Virus record (IMG/VR): IMGVR_UViG_3300022074_000013
Location: 30,776 to 94,775 of that record
Strand: one strand, 5' to 3'
Length of the DNA stretch: 64,000 nt
DNA from: a virus
Position 1 is the stretch's first letter, and each line of letters begins with the position of its first letter. The translations under genes and the position numbers were made by a program. Below the pieces are notes generated by a model, which was given only the letters and a program-made list of their open reading frames with translations, did not search any database and had not been told where the DNA came from. Of the stretch, positions 18,874-26,989 are shown piece after piece.

Positions 18874-20238
18874 ATGGCAGAGTTAGATACAAACCAAGAT
18901 GAGCTATTAGAGGCAGGACAACCTGACGCTAAAGCTGAGAAAGGTGACAAAAACCCGCCTAAGCAAGGTTCAAGTGATTCCGCTAAAATAGAAAGTGGAA
19001 AAGCTGAAGTCGTCAAACCCGAAGAAAATCCTGTTGACAAAGCTGTCGATTCTGTAGATAAAGCAGAAGATGGAGTCAAAGAGATTTCCGCAGACCCACA
19101 ACAAAAGGGTGAAGGGAAACCTGATAAGGCTGAAAAAATCAAAGAAGGCGAAGGCGCTGACGAAGAAGCAGAAGTTTCTGAAGCAGAAGAAAAAGTTCCT
19201 TCCAAGATGGAAACAATCAAAGCTATGGTCAACACAATGAAGGAAATGAATAAAGAAGACCTTCAAGGTATTTTCTCTTCTATTTCAGAAGATGAGGTTG
19301 ACGAGTCTTTGACTAAGGCAGAAATCGCAAGAAACATTGTCGAACTAGTTAAAAAACTAGATGACGAAAAGGTTCAAGAGATGTACGGCAAGATGAAAGG
19401 TGTCGAGGACGAAGAGGAAGAAGACGAAGACAAGAAGATGAAAAAAGAATCTGTTGACGAAGAAACTTCCGAAGAACTCGAATCTAAACTTGTAGAGATT
19501 GAAATTGAAGACGACCTAAATGCAATCTCAGAAGCATTAGACTTGTCAGAAGAGAACCGAGAAAAAGCTAAAACAATCTTTAAAGCTGCAGTATCAAGTA
19601 AAGTTGCAGAAGTTGAAAAAGGATTGAAAGAAGCTTACGAAACAGAATTACAAACCTCAGTAGATAAGGTCAAAGCCGACTTAAGTGAAGCAGTTGACAA
19701 ATACTTGTCTTACGTTGCTGACGAGTGGACGAAAGAAAACGAATTAGCTATCGAGAGAGGTTTGAAAGCTGAAATGACTGAAAACTTTATTTCAGGATTG
19801 AAAACATTGTTCGTAGAACATTATGTTGACGTTCCCGAAGATAAGTATGACGTGATTGATGAGCTTTCTAATCGTCTCGATGAGATGGAAGTTAAACTTG
19901 ACTCCGAAGTTCAAACAAATATGGACATCGCAGAAGAGTTGAACACTCTCAAGAGAGAAAATGTGGTAAGGGATGCGTCTTCGGACTTAACTGAATCACA
20001 GAAAGAGAAATTAGAATCACTTGCAAACGGTGTAGACTTCAATGACGAAGCTGACTTCCAAGAGAAGATTGGTGAAATCAAAGAAGCATACTTCGGTATT
20101 GAAGGTGAATCTATTTCTGAGGATACCGTAGTTGAAGAAGGAACTGGAACGCTTGAAGATGAAAACTCTTCACCTGTTATAGACCCTTCCCTTCAAAGGT
20201 ATTCTGACGCAATTAGTAAACTAAAACCATTAGGTTAA
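18874..20238 (+). CDS. 22: Prohead core scaffolding protein gp22
   Basis: 454 residues, much longer than T4 gp22 (269). The N-terminal 200 residues are extremely charged (Glu/Lys/Ala/Asp runs). The second half carries the scaffold features: DLSEENREKAKTIFKAAVSSK, EKGLKEAYE and a repeated coiled-coil. The position between 21 and 23 settles the identity. The long acidic extension occurs in marine T4-like phages and may mimic a DNA-like charge inside the prohead. Confidence 0.9.
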   Translation: MAELDTNQDELLEAGQPDAKAEKGDKNPPKQGSSDSAKIESGKAEVVKPEENPVDKAVDSVDKAEDGVKEISADPQQKGEGKPDKAEKIKEGEGADEEAEVSEAEEKVPSKMETIKAMVNTMKEMNKEDLQGIFSSISEDEVDESLTKAEIARNIVELVKKLDDEKVQEMYGKMKGVEDEEEEDEDKKMKKESVDEETSEELESKLVEIEIEDDLNAISEALDLSEENREKAKTIFKAAVSSKVAEVEKGLKEAYETELQTSVDKVKADLSEAVDKYLSYVADEWTKENELAIERGLKAEMTENFISGLKTLFVEHYVDVPEDKYDVIDELSNRLDEMEVKLDSEVQTNMDIAEELNTLKRENVVRDASSDLTESQKEKLESLANGVDFNDEADFQEKIGEIKEAYFGIEGESISEDTVVEEGTGTLEDENSSPVIDPSLQRYSDAISKLKPLG

Positions 20239-20258
20239 TTTAAAGGAGATTAAAAACA

Positions 20259-21572
20259 ATGTTTTTATCTGAAAACTTACAGGAAAAGTGGCAACCTATC
20301 CTAGAGCATTCTGATTTGCCAAAAATCGAAGACTCTTACAAGAAGGCTGTTACCGCAGTAATCCTAGAAAACCAAGAAAAAGCTCTTAACGAAGATAGAG
20401 TTTCTCTTGACGAAGCTGCACCTTTAAATGCTACTGGCAGTTCTGCTGTATCTAACTGGGATCCAATCCTAATTAGTCTAGTAAGACGAGCTATGCCTAA
20501 CTTGGTTGCTTACGACATTTGTGGTGTTCAACCAATGACTGGGCCAACAGGACTTATCTTTGCTATGAAAGCAAGGTATAACGACTATCCGACTCAAGGA
20601 CGTGAAGGTAAAACTGAAGCTTTAGGGCTTGACGAACCTCATACTCCTTATTCGGCTGCTGCTCAGACAACTTCAGCTGGTGCATTAACAGCTGCAATCA
20701 GTGACCCATTTGACACTAGTTCGCCTTCTTATGAAGACACAACTGGTTCAGGTATGTCTACTGCAACTGCAGAAGCATTAGGTGATGTCGAAGCTTCCAA
20801 CGGATTCGCTCAAATGGCTTTCACAATTGAGAAAGCTACAGTAACTGCTAAATCAAGAGCACTTAAAGCGGAATATACTTTAGAATTGGCACAAGACCTT
20901 AAAGCAATTCACGGTCTAGACGCTGAATCTGAACTCGCTAACATACTATCATCTGAAATCCTTGCGGAAATCAACAGAGAAGTAGTAAGAAACGTTAACA
21001 TACAAGCTAAAGTAGGTGCATCTGCAACTGCTTCTGCTGGTACTTTCAACTTAGATGTTGATGCTAACGGACGTTGGTCAGTTGAGAAATTCAAAGGTCT
21101 ATTATTCCAAATAGAAAGAGAATCAAATGTAATCGCAAAAGAAACAAGACGTGGTAAAGGTAACTTTATCCTTTGTTCTTCTGACGTTGCATCTGCTTTA
21201 TCAATGGCTGGTGTATTAGATTATACTCCTGCGCTTAACACTGACATTAACGTTGACGATACTGGTAATACTTTTGCTGGTGTTCTAAACGGTAGAGTTA
21301 AAGTTTATATCGACCCATATGCTGGTGTTGATTACTTGACTGTCGGTTACAGAGGGTCTAACCCTTATGACGCTGGACTTTTCTATTGCCCATACGTTCC
21401 ATTACAAATGGTTCGTGCCGTTGGTGAGAATACTTTCCAACCAAAAATTGGTTTCAAAACTAGATACGGAATGGTATCTAACCCATTCGTAGGTTCTACA
21501 CCTGCTAATGGTCTAGCTTCTGCTGGTACAAACCAATACTACAGAAAGTTCGCAGTATCTAACATTCTATAA
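20259..21572 (+). CDS. 23: Major capsid protein gp23
   Basis: 437 residues, HK97 fold. NWDPILISLVRRAMPNLVAYDICGVQPMTGPTGLIFAMKARY is the classic gp23 marker. Later come EKATVTAKSRALKAEYTLELAQDLKAIHGLDAESELANIL and KIGFKTRYGMVSNPF. The N-terminal 50-60 residues would be removed by gp21. AAGGAG precedes the ATG. The gene is closed by two strong terminators. Confidence 0.96.
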   Translation: MFLSENLQEKWQPILEHSDLPKIEDSYKKAVTAVILENQEKALNEDRVSLDEAAPLNATGSSAVSNWDPILISLVRRAMPNLVAYDICGVQPMTGPTGLIFAMKARYNDYPTQGREGKTEALGLDEPHTPYSAAAQTTSAGALTAAISDPFDTSSPSYEDTTGSGMSTATAEALGDVEASNGFAQMAFTIEKATVTAKSRALKAEYTLELAQDLKAIHGLDAESELANILSSEILAEINREVVRNVNIQAKVGASATASAGTFNLDVDANGRWSVEKFKGLLFQIERESNVIAKETRRGKGNFILCSSDVASALSMAGVLDYTPALNTDINVDDTGNTFAGVLNGRVKVYIDPYAGVDYLTVGYRGSNPYDAGLFYCPYVPLQMVRAVGENTFQPKIGFKTRYGMVSNPFVGSTPANGLASAGTNQYYRKFAVSNIL

Positions 21573-21600
21573 AGAATAGTTACTCAACCGAAATTAAAAA

Positions 21601-21624
21601 CCCCAGTTCGCTGGGGTTTTTTTT
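21601..21624 (+). terminator. Intrinsic terminator 1 after gene 23
   Basis: CCCCAG-TTCG-CTGGGG (21601-21616) followed by eight T. It has a 6-bp GC-rich stem with a stable UUCG loop. A preceding A-run could make it bidirectional. Confidence 0.93.
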
Positions 21625-21676
21625 GTTCTAAATAAAAGTGATACAAATCATTCGTGCAGGACGGTAGTATCTAAAA

Positions 21677-21697
21677 CCCCACTTCGGTGGGGTTTTT
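21677..21697 (+). terminator. Intrinsic terminator 2 after gene 23
   Basis: CCCCAC-TTCG-GTGGGG (21677-21692) followed by five T, 52 bases after the first terminator and of the same design. Backup termination would protect the following recombination genes from capsid-level transcription. Confidence 0.92.
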
Positions 21698-21752
21698 CTT
21701 TTTTGTGTCTCAATTGTGACAGTTGTGTGACACTTTCGTGTCTATATACTAT

Positions 21753-21872
21753 ATGGCGTATATAAAACAAATAAACAAAAGATTTCATAAATTTATGAAG
21801 TGCGGTAGACTACCCAAGGTTATCAAACTAGCAGGACTCAGTGAGTTAAAGTTAGAATCAGAACAGTCTTAG
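21753..21872 (+). CDS. Possible 39-residue basic peptide
   Basis: An ORF in the otherwise empty 21698-21891 stretch: MAYIKQINKRFHKFMK, then CGRLPKVIKLAGLSELKLE. It is basic and probably helical. No ribosome site precedes the ATG and no relative is recognised. It may be a real small gene or chance. The rest of the gap shows only the late box at 21879. Confidence 0.3.
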   Translation: MAYIKQINKRFHKFMKCGRLPKVIKLAGLSELKLESEQS

Positions 21873-21878
21873 AAATTA

Positions 21879-21886
21879 CCTAAATA
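21879..21886 (+). promoter_or_regulatory. Late-type promoter 5 bases before the 21892 start
   Basis: CCTAAATA ends 5 bases before the ATG, the same spacing as for gene 20. It is embedded in a small palindrome TACCT-AAAT-AGGTA (21877-21890). Confidence 0.55.
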
Positions 21887-21891
21887 GGTAT

Positions 21892-22428
21892 ATGACTACG
21901 ATTAACAAATCTATACTTCAAAAGAACAACTTTAGACTTCTCATCGATAAAGTTCCAACGGTGGAATACTTCGTGCGTACTGCAAATATTCCTGGCATAT
22001 CATTCAGTGAGACTGCTGTACCAGCAGGTATAGGACTGGACGCATATTTTCCAGGCGATAAAGTTGAATTTGAAAAGTTATCTGTATCGTTTTTGGTAGA
22101 CGAAGATTTACAGAACTTCAAAGAAGTATATGATTGGATGGATTCTATTGTACCTATACAAGACCCGTCTAAGTACAAAACACTTGTTGGTACAACTGCA
22201 ACAGCAACAAACCAGTTTTCAAGTGCAGGTAATGACCTAAGTCAATATAGCATGATTACACTCGTACTAAATACAAATAAGAATATACCAAACAGATTCT
22301 TTAAATTTTATGACGCATTTCCAACGTCACTAAGTGGATTGGAACTTGCATCAGGAGAGAGTGGTGAAGCTGTAATATGTACAGTAGACTTTAGATTTAC
22401 TTATTATGAGATAGGAACCACTAGTTAA
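21892..22428 (+). CDS. Tail-tube-fold protein (gp19-like, possibly the gp3 tail completion protein)
   Basis: 178 residues. It parallels gp19 of this phage along its length: NNFRLLIDKVPTVEYFVRTANIPG against the gp19 NRFRVFIPRTGNKIEFLCQAAQIP, then a matching PGDKVEFEKLSVSFLVDED strand and a final TVDFRFTYYEI strand. A tail protein in this position (between 23 and uvsY) is common in marine T4-like phages and is sometimes called gp3, whose T4 size (176) fits. I am sure of the fold family, less of the exact role. Confidence 0.75.
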   Translation: MTTINKSILQKNNFRLLIDKVPTVEYFVRTANIPGISFSETAVPAGIGLDAYFPGDKVEFEKLSVSFLVDEDLQNFKEVYDWMDSIVPIQDPSKYKTLVGTTATATNQFSSAGNDLSQYSMITLVLNTNKNIPNRFFKFYDAFPTSLSGLELASGESGEAVICTVDFRFTYYEIGTTS

Positions 22429-22444
22429 AAACACATTTTCGTGA

Positions 22445-22450
22445 TATAAT
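22445..22450 (+). promoter_or_regulatory. TATAAT promoter of uvsY, leaderless spacing
   Basis: TATAAT ends 6 bases before the ATG at 22457, so a sigma70-type start (+1) falls on the A of the ATG. No Shine-Dalgarno sequence is present. The -35 region is weak. Confidence 0.65.
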
Positions 22451-22456
22451 TATAGT

Positions 22457-22900
22457 ATGAACTTAGAAGAGCTACGCAAAGAGTGGGCTAAGGATTGTGA
22501 AGTTGACGATATCGAACTAGATAAATCGTCTCTAGAAGTCCCCAAACTACACGCAAAATATCAAGAATTCTTGACCGATAATATATTGGTTCTCAAGAAC
22601 TTAGAATTCCAATACAATATCCTGCTTAAAAATAAGTGGTTATGGTATAACGGAAAGATGTCTGAGGAACAAATAAAAGAACTTGGTTGGGAAGACGACC
22701 CCTTTGACGGTCTCAAAGTCATGAAGAATGATATGCAGATATGGTATAACGCTGACCAAGACTTACAAAGAATGAATGGTAAAGTGGAGTATCAAAAAAT
22801 CGTTATCAACTTCTTGAAAGAGTGTATGCAAAATATCACTTGGAGACACCAAACGATTAAGAATACAATCGACTGGCGAAAGTTTATGGCGGGACAATGA
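22457..22900 (+). CDS. uvsY: Recombination mediator UvsY
   Basis: 147 residues, close to T4 UvsY (137). EELRKEWAKDCEVDDIELDKSSLEVPKLHAKYQEFL, YNGKMSEEQIKELGWE and IKNTIDWRKFMAG are family blocks. It loads the UvsX recombinase onto gp32-coated single-stranded DNA. It overlaps the next gene by 4 bases. Confidence 0.95.
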   Translation: MNLEELRKEWAKDCEVDDIELDKSSLEVPKLHAKYQEFLTDNILVLKNLEFQYNILLKNKWLWYNGKMSEEQIKELGWEDDPFDGLKVMKNDMQIWYNADQDLQRMNGKVEYQKIVINFLKECMQNITWRHQTIKNTIDWRKFMAGQ

Positions 22901-23601
22901 TACTCAATAATTATATGTTTACAGCACCTGAATTCTTTACTAGAGAAGAAGTTGCACAAATACATCAACATGCCAAAGGAATTCCATTAGATTTAGGACG
23001 TACAGGAAACGGACAAATGAATGACCCTGATAGGGCACCTGACTCAGTAGACATGTCCGTGGCAGCTGAAATAAGACAATCAAAGGTAAAATGGTTTCTT
23101 GGTCAAGACCCAAGGTATAGAATGCCTGACAATATCATGGAAAAGATTAATGAGATTGTTGCCCAAGGAATGGACGAGTGTGGTTGGAACTTCAATTTAT
23201 CTTGGATAGAAAACTTTCAATACACAATCTACGACTACGAACCTGATTTACCTACAGGTGATTTCTATACATGGCATACAGACCATGGTGGTGAGTCAAT
23301 CATGAGTATGGAAGGAATGCCAGAACACAGAAAGATTAGTATGACTATACAATTATCTGACCCTTTAGATTATGAAGGTGGTAAGTTTCAATGGTTAGAA
23401 CCAAATCCACAGTTTGATAAAATTAAGTTTGGTGATAAAAAACTTGATATCGATAAAGCAGTAAGAACTTTACCATTCAGTGCACAAGCAATCGGTTCAA
23501 TATGTTTATTTCCAAGTTGGTTATATCACCAAGTCACACCAGTAACGAGAGGAACTAGAGTATCAATAGTAGGTTGGTACAACGGCCCAGCATGGACTTA
23601 A
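22897..23601 (+). CDS. 2-oxoglutarate/Fe(II) oxygenase, prolyl-hydroxylase (PKHD)-like
   Basis: 234 residues. The iron motif HTDHGG (about 127-132) follows IENFQYTIYDYEPDLPTGDFYTW. KISMTIQLSDPLDYEGGKFQW and the distal FPSWLYHQVTPVTRGTRVSIVGW supply the second His and the oxoglutarate Arg. This is the PKHD-type hydroxylase arrangement. The position between uvsY and uvsW, overlapping both, recurs in marine T4-like phages as I recall. The substrate is unknown. Confidence 0.88.
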   Translation: MILNNYMFTAPEFFTREEVAQIHQHAKGIPLDLGRTGNGQMNDPDRAPDSVDMSVAAEIRQSKVKWFLGQDPRYRMPDNIMEKINEIVAQGMDECGWNFNLSWIENFQYTIYDYEPDLPTGDFYTWHTDHGGESIMSMEGMPEHRKISMTIQLSDPLDYEGGKFQWLEPNPQFDKIKFGDKKLDIDKAVRTLPFSAQAIGSICLFPSWLYHQVTPVTRGTRVSIVGWYNGPAWT

Positions 23602-24995
23602 AAATTTCTAAAGTCAATGAAGTCTTTATGAAGATTTCGTGTGACGACTCAATCGCTAAAGACTTGCACGATTACTTTTCATTTAAAGTACCTAACGCAA
23701 AATTTATGCCTTCCTATAAAAATAGACGTTGGGACGGTAAAGTATATCTGTTCAGTATCAAGACACACAAAATCTATATTGGATTACTTCCATACATTGC
23801 TGAGTTCTGTGAAGAAAGACAATACAAGTATTCGGTAGAAGAAGACGTTATTACTAAGAATGAAATTACCGAAGACGAATACAATAAGTTTATAGACCAA
23901 TTAAACCTACCGTTTGAACCTAGAGATTATCAAAAGGAAGCATTTCTAAAGAGTATCGAATACGGAAGAAAGTTACTAGTATCACCGACTGCGAGTGGTA
24001 AGTCATTAATCATTTATTTACTTGCACGTTATTATAATAAAAAAACAATTGTCATTGTACCTACTACTTCTTTGGTAGAACAAATGACAAAAGATTTTCA
24101 GGAGTATGGATATGATAAAGAAATTTGCAAAATATACAGCGGGCAACCTGTATTCGATTCAGACATTACGATTACAACTTGGCAGTCTTTATCTAAAGCA
24201 CCTACTGACGTTCTTGCGAAGTTTGAAGTTGTTGTCGGAGACGAAGCCCACCTCTTCAAAGCAAACGTCCTCAAAGGAATCCTCGAAAAAATGAGAAGTA
24301 CCGCAGTACGTTTTGGTACTACAGGTACGTTAGACGGTACAGAAGTCCACAGGCTACAGTTAGAAGGACTCTTTGGGCCAGCGACTAAGGTTATATCAAC
24401 TTTCGACCTTATTGAGGAAGGTACAATTGCAAGTATAGACATTGACGTTATCATATTGGAACATGAGAAAACTGCTAAGTTAAAGTATCAGGACGAAATG
24501 GATTACTTAGTAGGGAATCAAAAGAGAAATGATTTCATATGTAATCTTGTTTACTCACTAAAAGGGAACACACTTTGTTTGTTTCAGTATGTAGAAAAAC
24601 ATGGATTTGTTTTATACACATTAATGAAAGAAAGAATAGATAATCTTCATTATGTTTATGGTGGAACTGATACAAAAGATAGAGAAGAGATTAGAGGATT
24701 GGTAGAGAAACAAGATGACGCCTGTATTCTTGCGTCATATGGCACCTTCAGCACTGGTGTTAATATAAAGAAGATAGATAACATAATTTTTGCTTCGCCT
24801 TCTAAATCTAGAATACGTAACTTACAATCCATTGGACGTGGATTGAGAAAGGGTAATGGTAAAGAAAATCTAAGACTATTTGATATCGCAGACGATTTGT
24901 GGGGAGACAACTACACATTACGTCACTTAAAAGACCGTATAAATATTTACAACGAGGAACAATTTCCTTATAACATTAAACAATTTAAATTATGA
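23592..24995 (+). CDS. uvsW: ATP-dependent helicase UvsW
   Basis: I start at the ATG at 23592 (MDLKISKVNEVF); the frame extends upstream only through non-ATG codons inside the oxygenase. About 467 residues. The N-terminal DNA-binding part has PNAKFMPSYKNRRWDGKVYLF. Motif I is SPTASGKS, motif II is GDEAH, motif III is TGTLDG, and the second RecA domain ends in QSIGRGLRKG. It unwinds branched DNA and R-loops and helps shift from origin to recombination-driven replication. Confidence 0.95.
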   Translation: MDLKISKVNEVFMKISCDDSIAKDLHDYFSFKVPNAKFMPSYKNRRWDGKVYLFSIKTHKIYIGLLPYIAEFCEERQYKYSVEEDVITKNEITEDEYNKFIDQLNLPFEPRDYQKEAFLKSIEYGRKLLVSPTASGKSLIIYLLARYYNKKTIVIVPTTSLVEQMTKDFQEYGYDKEICKIYSGQPVFDSDITITTWQSLSKAPTDVLAKFEVVVGDEAHLFKANVLKGILEKMRSTAVRFGTTGTLDGTEVHRLQLEGLFGPATKVISTFDLIEEGTIASIDIDVIILEHEKTAKLKYQDEMDYLVGNQKRNDFICNLVYSLKGNTLCLFQYVEKHGFVLYTLMKERIDNLHYVYGGTDTKDREEIRGLVEKQDDACILASYGTFSTGVNIKKIDNIIFASPSKSRIRNLQSIGRGLRKGNGKENLRLFDIADDLWGDNYTLRHLKDRINIYNEEQFPYNIKQFKL

Positions 24996-25528
24996 ACCAA
25001 CTAAATATAGATATGGATAACGTAACATCTTTAGCACCAAACAAGTATGAGGTAATCAAACTCAAGACTGGTTTAGATATAGTCGGAATGGTAAGAGATT
25101 CACAGGAAGGTATACACATTACACTTCCTATGATATGTCAATTACAATTGACTCAAACTAATGATACCCTATCAACGTTTATTCCTTATGCACCTCTCAG
25201 TGCAGAACCGACTTTATTCATTCCCGACAATCACATTGTACATAGGAATAAACTTAACGAGCAATTCGTTAAATACTATGACAATGCATCTGCTAGGTGG
25301 TTAGAAATGGTTGAGAACGGAACCATACCAGTTAAGTCAGGAAAAGAATATCAAGACGATATAAAAGCATATGTGGATAGAGCAATGCAGAGTATCATGG
25401 ACGCAACTGGAGGCCCAATCACACCCGAAGAACTCAGGAGATTGGAAATATTGGAAGATGAAGATTTTGATTTAGAAACAGAGTATGAACAACATCTGAT
25501 TACTAAAGGCAAAAAGATTCTTCACTAA
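24992..25528 (+). CDS. Conserved phage protein with LSm-like N-terminus (function unknown)
   Basis: 178 residues. The N-terminal part reads KYEVIKLKTGLDIVGMVRD, then ITLPMICQLQ, the strand pattern of an Sm/LSm-like barrel, which I offer as a weak structural suggestion. The C-terminal half is helical and acidic (PEELRRLEILEDEDFDLETEYEQ). It overlaps uvsW by 4 bases and the next gene by 1, so it is part of the uvsY-uvsW operon. Confidence 0.6.
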   Translation: MNQLNIDMDNVTSLAPNKYEVIKLKTGLDIVGMVRDSQEGIHITLPMICQLQLTQTNDTLSTFIPYAPLSAEPTLFIPDNHIVHRNKLNEQFVKYYDNASARWLEMVENGTIPVKSGKEYQDDIKAYVDRAMQSIMDATGGPITPEELRRLEILEDEDFDLETEYEQHLITKGKKILH

Positions 25529-25776
25529 TGGCAATTTGGTATTTAAATATGTTACAAGAAGACGAACAAGGTATGAAACAGTTCGACCATTTGTTACACC
25601 AGTATTGGAGTGACGATAAGTTGAAAAAGGCAGAGGTATATGTAACTGACCAAGGGTATGGTTGCAGGTATTACGAAGACCATATGTGGAAGAAGGATAT
25701 CGTGTATAAGAATCATTCTGAATCATATGCAGAGTCAGCTGCTGAGAATTATGTCTTAGGAATTTTACAGTTATAA
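25528..25776 (+). CDS. Hypothetical small protein
   Basis: 82 residues, with many Tyr, Asp and Trp: DDKLKKAEVYVTDQGYGCRYYEDHMWKKDIVY. It looks like a small alpha/beta fold followed by a helix (SYAESAAENYVLGIL). It is translationally coupled to the preceding gene. Function not recognised. Confidence 0.6.
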   Translation: MAIWYLNMLQEDEQGMKQFDHLLHQYWSDDKLKKAEVYVTDQGYGCRYYEDHMWKKDIVYKNHSESYAESAAENYVLGILQL

Positions 25777-25808
25777 ATAAAACGGATTGATATAACATTC
25801 AGTTATAT
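25772..25808 (+). promoter_or_regulatory. Late promoter with hairpin in its leader
   Basis: TATAAATA at 25772-25779. The leader holds ATATAAC-ATTCA-GTTATAT (25790-25808), a 7-bp stem near the predicted 5' end. Further on, TGGAGAAACC gives a good ribosome site before 25841. Confidence 0.65.
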
Positions 25809-25840
25809 TGTTTCATTAACCCTGTTTATATGGAGAAACC

Positions 25841-26014
25841 ATGACCACAATTGCATACGCAATGAAGAGCATGGTGCGAAAGGTTGACGGACTAAGAGAA
25901 AATGGCATTTATTGCCGATTCTGCGATGCAGTGCAAATGGTCACACTAATGACTCTTCCAATAGCGATACCTTTTATAATAATGTATCTTACGATACTAC
26001 AGTATAGATTGTAA
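25841..26014 (+). CDS. Small membrane protein with CxxC
   Basis: 57 residues preceded by GGAG and a late promoter. The N-terminus is basic, then comes a YCRFC motif (residues 24-28). A hydrophobic segment with MVTLMTLPIAIPFIIMYL (about 33-54) probably crosses the inner membrane. No family is recognised. The 88 bases after it (26015-26102) show nothing I can name. Confidence 0.5.
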   Translation: MTTIAYAMKSMVRKVDGLRENGIYCRFCDAVQMVTLMTLPIAIPFIIMYLTILQYRL

Positions 26015-26102
26015 TCATTATATAAGCTAGCTTGTCGGGGCGACATAGTTAGGATATCAGATAGAAATGATTCTGTCTAGATACTTTTTACATTAAATTA
26101 TT

Positions 26103-26366
26103 ATGAGTAAACGAAAAATCTTAGATTCTTGGAAAAGACCAATAGAAGTAGAGGACTCCGATTCCGATATAATTCCTGAACAGTTAAAGTTCCAATTCCA
26201 ACCTAGAGACGCTACACCTGAACAGATTGCTAAATGGCAAGAGACGGAAGGTAAATGGTGGGCGGATAGAGCTTTATTGTTTGTTGCAATTGCGTCAGTG
26301 ATACAGTTTTCTGCAATGGGTATGATGTTGTTATCCTTTTATCTGATACAACTTTCAGTTGGATAA
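26103..26366 (+). CDS. Small membrane protein
   Basis: 87 residues. A polar N-terminus (DSWKRPIEVEDSDSDIIPEQLKFQ) is followed by one membrane segment (about 57-83, LLFVAIASVIQFSAMGMMLLSFYLI). Function unknown. The stop falls inside a GATAAATA late-like box (26362-26369) ahead of gene 55. No ribosome site is clear, so the start is the first ATG by default. Confidence 0.5.
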   Translation: MSKRKILDSWKRPIEVEDSDSDIIPEQLKFQFQPRDATPEQIAKWQETEGKWWADRALLFVAIASVIQFSAMGMMLLSFYLIQLSVG

Positions 26367-26371
26367 ATACT

Positions 26372-26410
26372 AAAAACCCTCTTACATATTAGTAAGTATT
26401 AACATATAAT
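26372..26410 (+). promoter_or_regulatory. AAAAACCC/TATAAT promoter of sigma factor gene 55
   Basis: AAAAACCC (26372-26379), TTACAT -35 (26382-26387), 17-bp spacer, TATAAT (26405-26410). There are 6 bases to the ATG at 26417, so the mRNA is predicted leaderless. The A-run to TATAAT distance (33 bases) recurs at other replication genes. Confidence 0.7.
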
Positions 26411-26416
26411 AGATAC

Positions 26417-26989
26417 ATGACTAAAAAAACCACTGATAAGAAACAAGCGGAACATTACGTAAATAACAAAGAGTTTACAGCTGCCGTTGCGGAGTACAAT
26501 GCGTCCGTTAAACTTGCAGAAGAAAAAGGTAAACAACCACCACGTATGACAGAATATATTGGTGAGTGTATTTACAAGATTGCAACCCGTTTGTCCACAC
26601 GTCCAAATTTCATTAACTATACCTATAGAGATGAAATGATTTGTGACGCTATAGAAAACTGTCTACAGTATATAAACAACTTCAACGTTGAAAAATCTAA
26701 CAATGCATTCGCATACGTTACACAAATTTGTTACTATGCATTCCTAAGACGTATTCAAAAAGAAAAGAAACAAGTCTTTATCAAGCAAAAACAGATAGAA
26801 GAAGCGGGTATTACAATGGACGCTTATACTACTATTGACGGTTCTCATGACCCTACATTTGTAAATACAAACGTAGAATGGATGCAGGAACACATGAACC
26901 ACGTGGAATATGAACCACGTAAAAGTAAAAAGAAGTCAGGTAAAGCAAAAGCAAATCTTGACCAAGACTTGAGCAAAAACAACACTTAA
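26417..26989 (+). CDS. 55: Late-transcription sigma factor gp55
   Basis: 190 residues, T4 size (185). PRMTEYIGECIYKIATRLSTRPNFINYTYRDEMICDAIENCLQYINNF is the conserved sigma region 2-like core. It is followed by FAYVTQICYYAFLRRIQKEKKQ. It recognises the TATAAATA boxes found through this window, so it is the direct switch for the virion genes and probably the curli genes. It overlaps gene 47 by one base. Confidence 0.94.
   Translation: MTKKTTDKKQAEHYVNNKEFTAAVAEYNASVKLAEEKGKQPPRMTEYIGECIYKIATRLSTRPNFINYTYRDEMICDAIENCLQYINNFNVEKSNNAFAYVTQICYYAFLRRIQKEKKQVFIKQKQIEEAGITMDAYTTIDGSHDPTFVNTNVEWMQEHMNHVEYEPRKSKKKSGKAKANLDQDLSKNNT

Noticed and set aside
21645-21675. GGACGGTAGTA, resembling the core of the glutamine (glnA-type) riboswitch
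   Set aside because: The flanking paired arms of the riboswitch are not found and the segment runs directly into terminator 2; too little to call.
26015-26102. Possible tRNA or structured RNA between two small membrane genes
   Set aside because: No cloverleaf could be drawn and pairing is limited to short AT-rich stems.
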